Positions 32,938-42,046 of a stretch of 64,000 nucleotides of DNA are shown here, piece by piece. The number at the start of each line of letters is the position of its first letter. Positions within the stretch are counted from its first letter, which is position 1. The DNA lies in the IMG/VR virus record IMGVR_UViG_3300024317_000004, positions 1-64,000 of that record. One strand, written 5' to 3'. This stretch comes from a virus. Made by a program: the position numbers and the translations under genes. Under the pieces are notes generated by a model. The model saw only the letters and a list, made by a program, of their open reading frames with translations. It did no database searches and was not told the DNA's origin.

Positions 32938-33378
32938 ATGGCTGACCCAGAGTTGCCGCTAAACGGTGAGAACACGCCAATTCGCGTGTACGTTAACAAC
33001 CAACCGTTTGGGATATCCGACACGGTCGACAGTTGGAATATCAACGAGGACGCCGTGATCCACACTGACCAATATATCGGTCGGGATCGCGCGCGTTTCG
33101 ACAAGCAAGTGAACGGCTATGACATGGCGCTGAGCGCAGATATGACCAACACAACGCTGTTGGCGGCCCTGCTGGCTCAAGATGCTGCTCGGGAAGCGAA
33201 TCAGCCGATCCCCGAGATCGCCATCGAAGTGCAAGCGAAGCAGCGCAACGGGCCGATCAAGGCGTTTGTGCTCAGCAAGGTCGTGGCCAAATGGAACATC
33301 AAGTCCGGAAGCCGTGTTGAGCGGGTGAAAAAGGGGCTCGACCTCAAAGGCGAGCGAATCATCCCGGTGGCGCTGTAA
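32938..33378 (+). CDS. tail tube protein
   Basis: A 146-residue protein, the usual length for a myovirus tube. MADPELPLNGENTPIRVYVN, then WNINEDAVIHTDQYIGRDRA and a beta-rich C-terminal half. Directly after the sheath. Hexamer rings of this protein form the inner tube. Confidence 0.88.
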   Translation: MADPELPLNGENTPIRVYVNNQPFGISDTVDSWNINEDAVIHTDQYIGRDRARFDKQVNGYDMALSADMTNTTLLAALLAQDAAREANQPIPEIAIEVQAKQRNGPIKAFVLSKVVAKWNIKSGSRVERVKKGLDLKGERIIPVAL

Positions 33379-33816
33379 ATGCCTCAGTTTTACGAGAAGA
33401 TCCTGCCGTCTGGCATGGCGATCCGCGTACGCCCCTTGCGCACACGTGACAAGCTCGACATCGACCGAGACATCGCGGCGAAGGACGGCGATCAGATCGC
33501 TACCATGGTTGCCACGATGGCCCGATGCCTTGTGGCTCACGCCCCACCACAGTCGTGGCAATTCAAGAACGACGACGAGGGCAAGCCAACCGAGGCGCCA
33601 GACACCGACGCCATGCTACGGGACATTCCGCCTAACGCATGGGTTCAGGATAGCCCACTGAGCCTGATTGCTGAGGGCACGTCTGTGGTGGACGTTCTTG
33701 CGCACCTGCCTGACTTCGATTGCGCATACGACACGATCAACCAAGCAAGCGGTTTTGGTGACGTCAAAGCCCCTTTAGTCAAAGCGGCGCCGGCAAGAAA
33801 AGTGACGATCGCGTAG
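33379..33816 (+). CDS. tail assembly chaperone (G-like)
   Basis: A 145-residue protein directly after the tube gene and before the tape measure, the place of the chaperone that coats the tape measure protein. N-terminal beta (GMAIRVRPLRTRDKLDIDRD), then helix; C-terminal basic. Its last codons AGA-AAA-GTG lie where a -1 shift would join it to the next frame. Confidence 0.75.
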   Translation: MPQFYEKILPSGMAIRVRPLRTRDKLDIDRDIAAKDGDQIATMVATMARCLVAHAPPQSWQFKNDDEGKPTEAPDTDAMLRDIPPNAWVQDSPLSLIAEGTSVVDVLAHLPDFDCAYDTINQASGFGDVKAPLVKAAPARKVTIA

Positions 33817-33830
33817 AGGACCTGCCGCAG

Positions 33831-34001
33831 ATGCCGGAAGGGCTCTGGACGCTCGCGTGCGCCGCTCGGTACGGCAGGCAAGCGGTATGGGGCGAGTCGG
33901 GGCTACTGGAAGCGCCGTGGGCAGAGGTTCGCGACTTCGTTGACGCCGTGATGGCGATTGCGTCGATGGAGACCAGGATACCCGGACAAGAAGACGACTA
34001 A
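33831..34001 (+). CDS. T-like extension of the tail assembly chaperone
   Basis: A 56-residue frame from ATG (33831) or, more likely, the -1 frame extension of the previous gene. The -1 frame is open from before 33795 and reads KKSDDRVEDLPQMPEGLWTL, a coding-like sequence with no independent ribosome site. A slip on A-AGA-AAA (33795-33801) would yield a G-T fusion of about 205 residues. Phages with long tails commonly make this by programmed frameshift. The stop lies three bases before the tape-measure start. Confidence 0.6.
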   Translation: MPEGLWTLACAARYGRQAVWGESGLLEAPWAEVRDFVDAVMAIASMETRIPGQEDD

Positions 34002-34004
34002 GCC

Positions 34005-35753
34005 GTGGCAGACACACAGTACAACGTCCTCGTAAATTACGTTACGAAGACGGGGCAGGCTAAGTCGGAGGTCGACTCCATCTCGAAGTCGTTCACTGGC
34101 CTGTCCGACATGGCCGGTGGCATTGCCAGACGCATCGATGGCGCTTTCATGTCGATTGCGCGTATGGGCGTCGCTGCGGTCACGGCAGCGGGGGCAGCAG
34201 GCATCGGCGCGCTGGTCTACGGCGTCACTAGGCTCAATGCGGAGGCCGAATCGGCCACCATCTCGATCGCTGGGATGATTCAGGCGGGCCACGGGGCAGA
34301 GACCTTCTCTCAGGCGATGAGCATGAGCCAATCGGTCATTGCAGCCATGCGTCGCGATGCAGCCGCGCTGCCAGGCGAATTCGAAGATCTCCAGCGCGTG
34401 TTCCAGGGCTCGCTGTCAGGTGGCTTGAACGCAGGCAAGAGCGTCGAGCAGATTGAGCAGTTCTCTGGCCGCATGATGGCCGTGAGTCAGATGCTCAACG
34501 TCGACAGCCAGACGGCCGGCAGAGAGCTGGCCATGATGCTCGACGGCAGAGCGGGAGCACACGTTGTCCTGTTCTCTCGCCTTCGGGCACAGATCGGGAT
34601 GACGGCCCGCGAGTTCAATGAAGCCACGCCGCAAGAGCGCTTCCGGAGGTTAAGCCAAGCACTCAACGGGTTCGATCCAGCAATACGAGCGTTTGGCAAT
34701 TCGTGGTCGGCTATCTCGTCGACGACGATGGACATTCTCAAGAACACGCTCCGCATCGCGTCCGGGCCCCTGTTCACCCGCGTCAAGAACGAGCTGAACG
34801 AGATCAACAACTACCTACAGTCCCACCAAGAACGCCTCAACGAGATCGTCACGAACGTCGGACAACGCCTCGCAGGCGCATTCGACGCAGTCAAAGAAAA
34901 GACCCTGTTCATCAAGGACCACTTCGGCGAGATCGTTGGCCAGGCCCGCGAGATGGGCGAGCGCTTCGGTGGCGCTGCGCTGGTTGGCCGCGGCGCGCTT
35001 GGGCTCATTGCAAACCGTGGTGTGGCAGGTGCCGTAGGTGGTGCGCTGGGTGGCGGGGCCGGCGTTGGCGGCATCGCGATCGCGGCGCTCATGACGCCGC
35101 TTGTCGTAGCGGTCGCCGATGGATCCGTATCGCTACGAAGGTTCAAAGCAGACGTCGACTCTCTACTCACGCCGCTGGAGAATAGCCTCAAGCAGCTAAC
35201 CACCGCATTGGAGCCGCTGATCTCAAAAGCCGGGCAGTTGCAATTCAGCTGGTTTGAGAGGCTGGTCGATAACGCCAAGAAAGTCGCAGACGCATTCGGT
35301 CTCGTGACGTCTGCGTTGACCTACGCGAAGGATCATATCCCCGAAGGCATGACCCATTACATGGACACGTTCTGGGAAGAGTTCAGGCACGGGATGGGGA
35401 TGGCCATCCAAAGCCTGATCTACCTAATCCCGGGCATTGGTCAGGTCATCGGAGCGGTCGATTTGTATAGGTCATGGCGAGCTGGGCGCAATGGGATGAG
35501 CGGCCGAATGATGGCCGACGAGCCAGATGAGCGAGTCGATGCCATCGCGCCGTTTGTGCAGCATGCGTTGGCACGCAACGAACGTAGACAGCAGCAGGTT
35601 CCCCCTCGGGGGAACCTAAACGTTAACGTTCGCATTGAGCAGACTGTGAACGACGCGTCGGATCCGCAAAGGCTATACCTTGTGACGAACCGTGCGATTT
35701 GGGACGCTGTGTATCGGCCGACCGAGATGCCGAAGAATCAAGTCATGCGATGA
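34005..35753 (+). CDS. tape measure protein
   Basis: A 582-residue protein, GTG start. Mostly helical, with several hydrophobic glycine-rich segments (AVTAAGAAGIGALVYGVTRL, then GGALGGGAGVGGIAIAALMT) and a C-terminal SLIYLIPGIGQVIGAVDLYR. It sets tail length and may form a channel for DNA. At about 0.15 nm per residue it would suggest a tail near 87 nm (family rule, not measured). Confidence 0.9.
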   Translation: MADTQYNVLVNYVTKTGQAKSEVDSISKSFTGLSDMAGGIARRIDGAFMSIARMGVAAVTAAGAAGIGALVYGVTRLNAEAESATISIAGMIQAGHGAETFSQAMSMSQSVIAAMRRDAAALPGEFEDLQRVFQGSLSGGLNAGKSVEQIEQFSGRMMAVSQMLNVDSQTAGRELAMMLDGRAGAHVVLFSRLRAQIGMTAREFNEATPQERFRRLSQALNGFDPAIRAFGNSWSAISSTTMDILKNTLRIASGPLFTRVKNELNEINNYLQSHQERLNEIVTNVGQRLAGAFDAVKEKTLFIKDHFGEIVGQAREMGERFGGAALVGRGALGLIANRGVAGAVGGALGGGAGVGGIAIAALMTPLVVAVADGSVSLRRFKADVDSLLTPLENSLKQLTTALEPLISKAGQLQFSWFERLVDNAKKVADAFGLVTSALTYAKDHIPEGMTHYMDTFWEEFRHGMGMAIQSLIYLIPGIGQVIGAVDLYRSWRAGRNGMSGRMMADEPDERVDAIAPFVQHALARNERRQQQVPPRGNLNVNVRIEQTVNDASDPQRLYLVTNRAIWDAVYRPTEMPKNQVMR

Positions 35754-37342
35754 CCGTAGATTCGTCGTTTCTTGGTTCTCGTGGCCAAGGCGATGCTAGG
35801 CCTCCGCGTGTCGACTATCCGCGCGCCTTCGTTGATATCGCTGTAGCGCTTGTCACGAGACCTCCGGTGCCCCTGCCGGACGAAGAGCAACGCGTTATTC
35901 GTGTCAACGCGCAAGGCGAGAAGTCAGCAGCGACCGAGCTGACCATTCCAGAGCGTACGGATCAAGTACACACCGGCATCGTGCCTACGCGTGCAACGTA
36001 TACGCGACGAACGTTCAAACAAGCCGGAGAATGCGACGTAACGGTGCACGGCAGCGTGCTTCCGTTCAACCCGTTGGTTGTGATGGGAGCCTTTCTCCGA
36101 TTGTACGTCGGCGTAGTGGATAAGGTTGACGCGGAGTCAGAAGATGCCGAGTCCCAGATCAGGCAGCAGGGCAATCTTCGATTCGTCGGCTATGCGGACC
36201 AATTCGAAGACTCGATGGATGACAAAGGGCCGGCTGTCACGTTCAAATGTCGCGACCTTAGCGCGCTCTTCATGGATGCGCGACCGGTGCCCAAGAGCGT
36301 TGTCCCGCTATATTCCGACACGCTCGGCGAAGCGCTGCAAAAGCTCGTTGACTATGTCTGCCAGCCGTTTGTCGACGCGGGCGAAGACGCGCCCATCACA
36401 CTGCGTAAAATCGATTCGAGATTCGATGCCAAGCTCAGCAGCGCAGCGCATGCGAGATCGCAGACCGCGCCGATCCTCATCGACCCCAATGCGACTGTTT
36501 GGTCTGTTCTGACGCATGCCTGCGGTCTGGTGTCGACGACGCCCTATGTCATTCTCGATGAGCTGGTAATCACCTCGGCGACGCAAGCCTATGGGACCGA
36601 GAGCGAGACCAAGTACAGCTTCATCTTTGGGTCCGAGAGTAGCAACCTTCTCAGTCTGAATCGCGTTCGCAAGTACTCCAGAAACAGGCGCGGAGTCAGG
36701 CTTGTCTCATATAGCCCAGCGCTGAGGCAGGTTATCGAGGCACAGTGGCCGCAGAAGGGGCAGGAGCCTGCCCATACGCGCCCCGTGACAGGCCTGGGCA
36801 ACCGAGTACCGCCGCACCAGCGGCACGACAGAAAGACCCAGTCTTCCACATCGTCTCATAGCCACAACACGGGCCGCCCGCGCTCTCGTACTGTCACTCA
36901 GCCCAAAGACGAGTACGAGCTGCTGGAATGCCCTCCGGGCATTCACGACAGAGACGCATTAGAGGCAGCCGCGAAAGCCGCATACCTCGAACGTTCATTG
37001 GGCGATCTTGAAGGCAGGCTAGAAACCATCGACCTCACGAACGACGTGCTTGACATCAAGCACTCGGATCGCGTGTCGATTATGGTCAATCCCTCACTCG
37101 AAGCAGAGCTGCTGAACACGACGAGCGATCGACGGGCCGCAAAGCTTCTCTCGACGCGTCTCGGTATGGACCTCGACACACTGTCGACGCTGGTCCAGGC
37201 CACACGGTTGTTTCCGTTGGCGCAATACTTCGTGCGGTCCAGCTCGGTGAGCTACTCATCGGAAGGCCGCTCCTCTGCCACGATGGAGTTCATCAAGCTT
37301 ATTGATGCTCGCCCGGCGAGCCAAGGCGGCACAGGGCTGTGA
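35750..37342 (+). CDS. putative baseplate hub protein
   Basis: A 530-residue protein, ATGA overlap with the tape measure gene. The first 200 residues are beta-rich (YTRRTFKQAGECDVTVHGSV). A polar His/Ser-rich linker (about 345-385) separates it from a second beta/helix part with DRVSIMVNPSLEAELLNTTS. Its position and length fit a hub of gp27/gpD type. No clear single-family signature. Confidence 0.65.
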   Translation: MTVDSSFLGSRGQGDARPPRVDYPRAFVDIAVALVTRPPVPLPDEEQRVIRVNAQGEKSAATELTIPERTDQVHTGIVPTRATYTRRTFKQAGECDVTVHGSVLPFNPLVVMGAFLRLYVGVVDKVDAESEDAESQIRQQGNLRFVGYADQFEDSMDDKGPAVTFKCRDLSALFMDARPVPKSVVPLYSDTLGEALQKLVDYVCQPFVDAGEDAPITLRKIDSRFDAKLSSAAHARSQTAPILIDPNATVWSVLTHACGLVSTTPYVILDELVITSATQAYGTESETKYSFIFGSESSNLLSLNRVRKYSRNRRGVRLVSYSPALRQVIEAQWPQKGQEPAHTRPVTGLGNRVPPHQRHDRKTQSSTSSHSHNTGRPRSRTVTQPKDEYELLECPPGIHDRDALEAAAKAAYLERSLGDLEGRLETIDLTNDVLDIKHSDRVSIMVNPSLEAELLNTTSDRRAAKLLSTRLGMDLDTLSTLVQATRLFPLAQYFVRSSSVSYSSEGRSSATMEFIKLIDARPASQGGTGL

Positions 37343-37980
37343 GGCTACCTGGCCACGTCGGGCATGCGATGCGCGAGATGTTCTCGGGCGCGACATTCCG
37401 CGCGCTGATGGACATCCGTGACGCAGGCGAGGCCTTTCTAGCGGAATTCGGCGCCGACCATTCAGAGGTCGACGATACTACCGGTGGCGCAGACATTCAT
37501 TCACCGTACACCGACGAATTGACTGGCCATGAAGGTACAGCACGCACCCATATCCCAGGCGGAATCCTGTTCTCCATCAAAGAGAAGGGCGACAAGTGCT
37601 TCGTGATTCACCCGCGGGGCTTGCGGGTCCCAGGCGCAGGCATCCTGCTGCATAGCTTGGGTGGCGTCGCGGATAGGGTGCCAGCGTGGCTCGGGCAGAA
37701 GGTTGGACTGTTCGTCAAAAAGTACGTTCTGCGGCTCGAATCGAAAGACGAAGCCGTCGAGATCCAAGCCGGTAGCGGAAAAGACATCGTGCTCAACGCC
37801 GGCACGGCAAAGGTTGGACGGGTGGGCGATACCGTTGACTGCGGCACGCTCTATCTCACGATCGTAAGTGGCGCGGTATCGGCGATCACACACGTTCCGC
37901 CGGGCGGCGCGCCGGCACCTGGTACGCCCGTCCCGCTGAGTGGCAAGATTGCCGCTGGCGCGAACAACGTGAAGGCTTAG
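37339..37980 (+). CDS. baseplate spike protein (gpV-like)
   Basis: A 213-residue protein, GTG start with GTGA overlap. Beta repeats (KYVLRLESKDEAVEIQAGSG, KDIVLNAGTAKVGRVGD) suggest a central spike with an OB-like fold before it and a Gly/Pro-rich C-terminal end. The final codons overlap the minus-strand secreted protein gene. Confidence 0.72.
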   Translation: MRLPGHVGHAMREMFSGATFRALMDIRDAGEAFLAEFGADHSEVDDTTGGADIHSPYTDELTGHEGTARTHIPGGILFSIKEKGDKCFVIHPRGLRVPGAGILLHSLGGVADRVPAWLGQKVGLFVKKYVLRLESKDEAVEIQAGSGKDIVLNAGTAKVGRVGDTVDCGTLYLTIVSGAVSAITHVPPGGAPAPGTPVPLSGKIAAGANNVKA

Positions 37981-38378
37981 TGCGTCTGCGCCGCGTTGGC
38001 GGTCTTCCTTGCCGCAACTTCTGGCCCGCCAATGTCCCACACGTCCGTTTCTGCTTTGCCAGTCCCTTCTGATTCTTCGGCTGTAGCTGTCCTTCTCTCG
38101 AATTGCTCTAGCTTCCTGGCGTACTCGCGTCTGCCGACTCGTTCCGTCCTTTGCCTGGCCATAGCCCTGCGATCGTACGCATCGGCCGCCGCTCTCTCTG
38201 TAGACGACACAGGCGGGCCTGCGACCGTCTGGCAGCGTGGTCCGTTGATTGTCGCCTCTCCGAAACACACGCGGTGCGTTTCGACCGGATGAAGCCTAAC
38301 CGTGACGTTGACGTCTTGGGCCGACGCAGCGCTGGCAAGTAAGCAGGCGACAGCGAAGACGTAGAGTCTTGAGCGCAT
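37977..38378 (-). CDS. secreted protein, cargo gene
   Basis: A 133-residue product with a clear Sec signal (MRSRLYVFAVACLLASAASA, cut before QDV). The mature part is polar and charged, with two cysteines close together (HRVCFGEATINGPRCQTV) that may pair. It lies on the opposite strand inside the baseplate cluster, next to a lipoprotein gene. Role unknown, possibly expressed from the prophage. Confidence 0.75.
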   Translation of the reverse strand: MRSRLYVFAVACLLASAASAQDVNVTVRLHPVETHRVCFGEATINGPRCQTVAGPPVSSTERAAADAYDRRAMARQRTERVGRREYARKLEQFERRTATAEESEGTGKAETDVWDIGGPEVAARKTANAAQTH

Positions 38379-38388
38379 GGGTTGACTT

Positions 38389-39048
38389 CTAGGGCCTATA
38401 TGCGTGCGGAGCGGTTAGGTAGTGAGCCGTTGGGTCGCTCGAGCGCATGACCACGTTGGTATAGACGAAGGCTCCGCTGTACGTGCTTATGGACGGAGCG
38501 CGTATCTCGACCTGAGTGTCCGTTAGGGTCGTGATTGTGTAGTTGTCGAGTCTGCCGTCCTGGCCAACGCAACTCAGTCTAGAGTCGATTCCGTTCAAAT
38601 CTTTGAACAGGGTGCAGGCAAGCGTTTGCAGGTTATCGTTGATTCTAGAGATGGATTTTGCCTGAAAAGTAATACTCGTTTGTAGCTTTCCGTTTGCCCA
38701 TATAACGCCCCCAGAAACGCTCATATCCGAATAGTCTTCTCGTGGCGCTTGCGCAGCAGACCCGCCGACGCTGATGTTGAACGAGAACGAGTAATCTGGT
38801 CGCGGCGGCGGTGCTGGCACAGGGCAAGAGCAAGTTGGCAGCGCTCCGCCATCGTCCGCATGAGCATCCCGTGTTTCCATCCCAAGAACATCGGCCGCCG
38901 CGTCCCGCATCGCCTCAAGCATGTAGCTCATTGGTCCAGCGTCCGCGCCGGCTTCGACGGACTGCATCGAGGGCACGCCACAAGCGAGAAACACACAATG
39001 AATGGATACGGCCCCGAGTAGCGACCAGCCCACGATCTTCCCTCGCAT
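38389..39048 (-). CDS. lipoprotein, cargo gene
   Basis: A 219-residue product, ATG 39046-39048. Signal peptide with lipobox VFLACG, so Cys22 is lipidated. It is followed by an acidic Ala/Asp-rich linker (SVEAGADAGPMSYMLEAMRD) of a kind frequent in Myxococcota lipoproteins, then a Pro-rich stretch (CSCPVPAPPPRPD) and a beta-rich domain of about 120 residues with two cysteines. Surface or periplasmic protein. It may change phage or receptor binding of the lysogen (inference). Confidence 0.75.
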   Translation of the reverse strand: MRGKIVGWSLLGAVSIHCVFLACGVPSMQSVEAGADAGPMSYMLEAMRDAAADVLGMETRDAHADDGGALPTCSCPVPAPPPRPDYSFSFNISVGGSAAQAPREDYSDMSVSGGVIWANGKLQTSITFQAKSISRINDNLQTLACTLFKDLNGIDSRLSCVGQDGRLDNYTITTLTDTQVEIRAPSISTYSGAFVYTNVVMRSSDPTAHYLTAPHAYRP

Positions 39049-39127
39049 ATTGACCCCGCTAGCTACTGCCGCCCCACATTGGCAGTGTTCCAATCGTTAT
39101 ACGGCGCCACTCGCGAAACCTTGACCC

Positions 39128-40195
39128 ATGGCCGTAGGCCCTAATTCACTCAAGTCCTTCACGATCACCGAAGACGTGCCCGACGGCCTTTCGGTGGTCC
39201 TAGAAGGTAGCGGTATTCCGTTCGGAAGGCCGCGTGAGATCACGGGTTTTGAGACAGGCGGGCAACTACAGCACGAGAAGATCTACCTGCCTGGACGCAC
39301 CTCACCGATCTATCAGGTACAACAGGCGCGCCAGCGCGACCTTGAGTTCAACGGTGCGTTCAGAGACCACCTTAGGGCCCAGGACAGAGACGCCGCACAA
39401 GTCGGATGGGCGCGGGAGATGGTTAGGTCCATCGAACAGGTCCGCAAACGGGCGAACCTCGTCAAGATCGAGTGGGGCAAAGACAGCTGGCTCGGGCTAC
39501 TCACCGAGACGAAGTTCGGCTGGGAATCCGAAAGCGACGTTACGTATCACCTGATTTTTGCCATCGCATCCACTGCCGACACGGAGACGCAGGAAGCACC
39601 GCAGGCCACCGAGCCACAGCGAACGCCAGTCGATATCGCCGCACTGATCCAACGAGATCTTGCAGAGGCTAGAGCACAGTTGGCCGCGTTAGCAGTCAGA
39701 GCGAGTGCTTTGCAAACCATGGTGACCATCCTCAACGCTGTCGACACCGCGCAACAGGCCGCCCGTGACCTCGCCGAAGCTGTGACCACGTCCGCTACCG
39801 TATCCCGCGCCGCAGCGAATGCTGCAGCAGCCAGAGTGGATGGCGCGGGGCGTGCCACGCAGGATGCTTCGAGGGCCATCATCAAGATGCTGTCCGGCAC
39901 AAAGACGCTGGCGATTGTACCCGACGGTGACCCATCGCTGACGCTGTCGTGGCTCTCGGCGAGCACCGCGACGCTCATTGCAGCCGATGGCGCCATTGAT
40001 CGAGCGCGGTCACTGCGTGCCTCGGCTCGCTCGAGCGTGACGAAGACGGCGCGTGTTTACGTCGTTCGAAGCGGTGACACGCTGGAGTCGATAGCCCGGA
40101 GCGAGATGGGCGATGCGTCGCGTTCGGGCGAACTTGGCGTCAGGTCCGATGAACTCCGCCCTGGCTTGAACATTCGCATACCCGAATCAGCCTAA
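39128..40195 (+). CDS. baseplate/tail protein with LysM domain
   Basis: A 355-residue protein. The N-terminal 150 residues form a tail-associated domain (GRTSPIYQVQQARQRDLEFN, then FGWESESDVTYHLIFAI). The middle is a long Ala-rich helical region (AARDLAEAVTTSATVSRAAA). The C-terminus is a LysM domain (RVYVVRSGDTLESIARSEMG), which binds peptidoglycan. This layout resembles tail proteins of the gp53/DUF-LysM type. Likely baseplate wedge. Confidence 0.72.
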   Translation: MAVGPNSLKSFTITEDVPDGLSVVLEGSGIPFGRPREITGFETGGQLQHEKIYLPGRTSPIYQVQQARQRDLEFNGAFRDHLRAQDRDAAQVGWAREMVRSIEQVRKRANLVKIEWGKDSWLGLLTETKFGWESESDVTYHLIFAIASTADTETQEAPQATEPQRTPVDIAALIQRDLAEARAQLAALAVRASALQTMVTILNAVDTAQQAARDLAEAVTTSATVSRAAANAAAARVDGAGRATQDASRAIIKMLSGTKTLAIVPDGDPSLTLSWLSASTATLIAADGAIDRARSLRASARSSVTKTARVYVVRSGDTLESIARSEMGDASRSGELGVRSDELRPGLNIRIPESA

Positions 40196-40878
40196 TGTCC
40201 TTCGTCCAGCTACTTGCAACGTCGCCCTACCGCGTCAGGGTGACCCTGGGCCAGTCCGTCTCTACGTACACGCCCGGCATCCTGGTCGCCACGAACTGGT
40301 CGATTGCCCGCGTCGACGGTGCTGGCGGCGTTCCGGTCTCGGTCACGTTCGCGTTTCAGACGGATGTTACGTCGCTGGAACTCGCGCTCTCCTCCCCGCT
40401 CCTCGACGGCATCCAGTACACGCTGTCCGAGTCACCGGCGGGCTCTGGCGTTGTGGCATGGCGCGCGCCGGTTACGCAGTCGACGCAGCAGCAGGGCGTT
40501 GCCAGTGATCCGGAAGCAGAAGCATTAGGAGTGGACATTGATTTTCTTGCAGCCTCTCTCGACGCCACCGGAGACATGCCCGAGATTCGCGGCAAGAACT
40601 GCCTCGCCAACGATCTCATATGCATCGCCCTCACCTCGCCCAGCGAGCTGTTCCATCGGCCCGCCGAGGGCGGCGACATGCTCAGCGAAGTCAACGCACC
40701 GGGCAACGATCCGGATGCCGTAGGACGCCGATTGCGGGCCACGTGGTCCAAAGACCGCAGGGTGAAGAGCATCGGTCCGATTGAGATCACAGACGACGGT
40801 CAAGGCAGCCTCACCGCGAGCACGGCCGTACAGACCGTGCCACTCCCTGAGCCGCTCACGATTCGAGTCACCACGTAA
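40195..40878 (+). CDS. baseplate wedge protein (gpW/gp25-like)
   Basis: A 227-residue protein, TAATG overlap. The second half carries the gp25-like core (RRLRATWSKDRRVKSIGPIE, then ITDDGQGSLTA). The family is usually 110-140 residues, so the first 90 residues, a beta-rich region (YRVRVTLGQSVSTYTPGILV), are an extra domain. Found before the J-like gene as in P2. Confidence 0.65.
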   Translation: MSFVQLLATSPYRVRVTLGQSVSTYTPGILVATNWSIARVDGAGGVPVSVTFAFQTDVTSLELALSSPLLDGIQYTLSESPAGSGVVAWRAPVTQSTQQQGVASDPEAEALGVDIDFLAASLDATGDMPEIRGKNCLANDLICIALTSPSELFHRPAEGGDMLSEVNAPGNDPDAVGRRLRATWSKDRRVKSIGPIEITDDGQGSLTASTAVQTVPLPEPLTIRVTT

Positions 40879-42041
40879 TGTCCGTAGCACTCCCAACGGT
40901 TGATGAACTCGCCGCCGCAGGTCGCGCAGCCTTCCGCAAGTCCATCGACCCCGATGGCACCGGTGCGGTCGACCTCGCTGCCGGCAGTCGTAACGATACG
41001 GCAATCAGCGCGCTCACGGCGATTGCCAACCGGATCCTGGCCTACGTCCTGGACCGCGTCGCAGCGGCCCGTATTGCCAGCGCTACCGGCGATGACCTCG
41101 ATGCCGCGGCACTGGACTGGTACGGCGAGTTCCGCAAGCAAGACGTCGCTGCTACGGGTTTCGTCGAGCTAACACGTCCTGGCACTGGCCTCACGTCCAT
41201 CCCGCTCGGGTCCAGGTTCGCGATACCCGCATCCGCAGGCCAGCCTGCCATCACGTTTCAGGCTTCCCAAGACGTCTCGGTTGAATTTGCGTCCCTCACG
41301 GCCGTAGTGCCCATCGAGTGCACGCAGACGGGCACGCAGGGCAACATCGGGACGCCGCTCAAGATCACGGCGGTCCTGGACACGTTGCCTGACAGCACGT
41401 GGACGCCGAACACGGCCTACAGCGCCGTCATCGGTGGCGGCGGTGACCGCGAGAACGATGACCAGTTCAAAGCGCGCCTACGCCTCACCACGCCTCAGGC
41501 CGAACGGCAGCGAGGCACCAAGGCCGCCATTGACACCGGTGCCTTTCGGGTCGCAGGCGTGACCTTCGAGACAGCTATAGAGCCCAACGACGGCACGGTG
41601 GTTTTGTACGCTGGCGATAGCGCGTTCAATCTGCCGACGGCACTGAAGCAAGCTATCGACACCGAGCTGCTCAACTGGCGCTGCTTCGGCGTGCCGGTCA
41701 TTGCCCGCTCGTACAACGTACAGACGGTGCAGGTCACTGCAGTCGTGCACATGGCTCGCTCGCTTGCGAATTACGACCAAGCTGCGGTCGTGAGTGACGC
41801 CGTGCAGCGGGTGATTGATTACTTCGAAGCGCGGCCGAATCCCGATGAGTATTGGCGTGACGCCGTAATCGGCGCGCTCTTCAAGGCTCATGCAGAGGTA
41901 CAGCACGTCATCCTTTCAGCGCCATCGTCTGATCAGCCTCGCCCGACCGACGCTGGTTATGGGTCGGTAACAGCGCTCGATCGATTCAAAGCCGATGCGT
42001 CGTCCATCGCGATCACCATACTCGGCCCGCAGACTTCGTAG
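40878..42041 (+). CDS. baseplate J-like protein
   Basis: A 387-residue protein. Features of the J family: N-terminal ELAAAGRAAFRKSIDPDGTG, SALTAIANRILAYVLDRVAA, the PLGSRFAIP segment, GTQGNIGTPLK, and GGGDRENDDQFKARLRLTTP with AIDTGAFRVAGV. The product forms the wedge triangles of the baseplate. Confidence 0.92.
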   Translation: MSVALPTVDELAAAGRAAFRKSIDPDGTGAVDLAAGSRNDTAISALTAIANRILAYVLDRVAAARIASATGDDLDAAALDWYGEFRKQDVAATGFVELTRPGTGLTSIPLGSRFAIPASAGQPAITFQASQDVSVEFASLTAVVPIECTQTGTQGNIGTPLKITAVLDTLPDSTWTPNTAYSAVIGGGGDRENDDQFKARLRLTTPQAERQRGTKAAIDTGAFRVAGVTFETAIEPNDGTVVLYAGDSAFNLPTALKQAIDTELLNWRCFGVPVIARSYNVQTVQVTAVVHMARSLANYDQAAVVSDAVQRVIDYFEARPNPDEYWRDAVIGALFKAHAEVQHVILSAPSSDQPRPTDAGYGSVTALDRFKADASSIAITILGPQTS

Positions 42042-42046
42042 GAACC

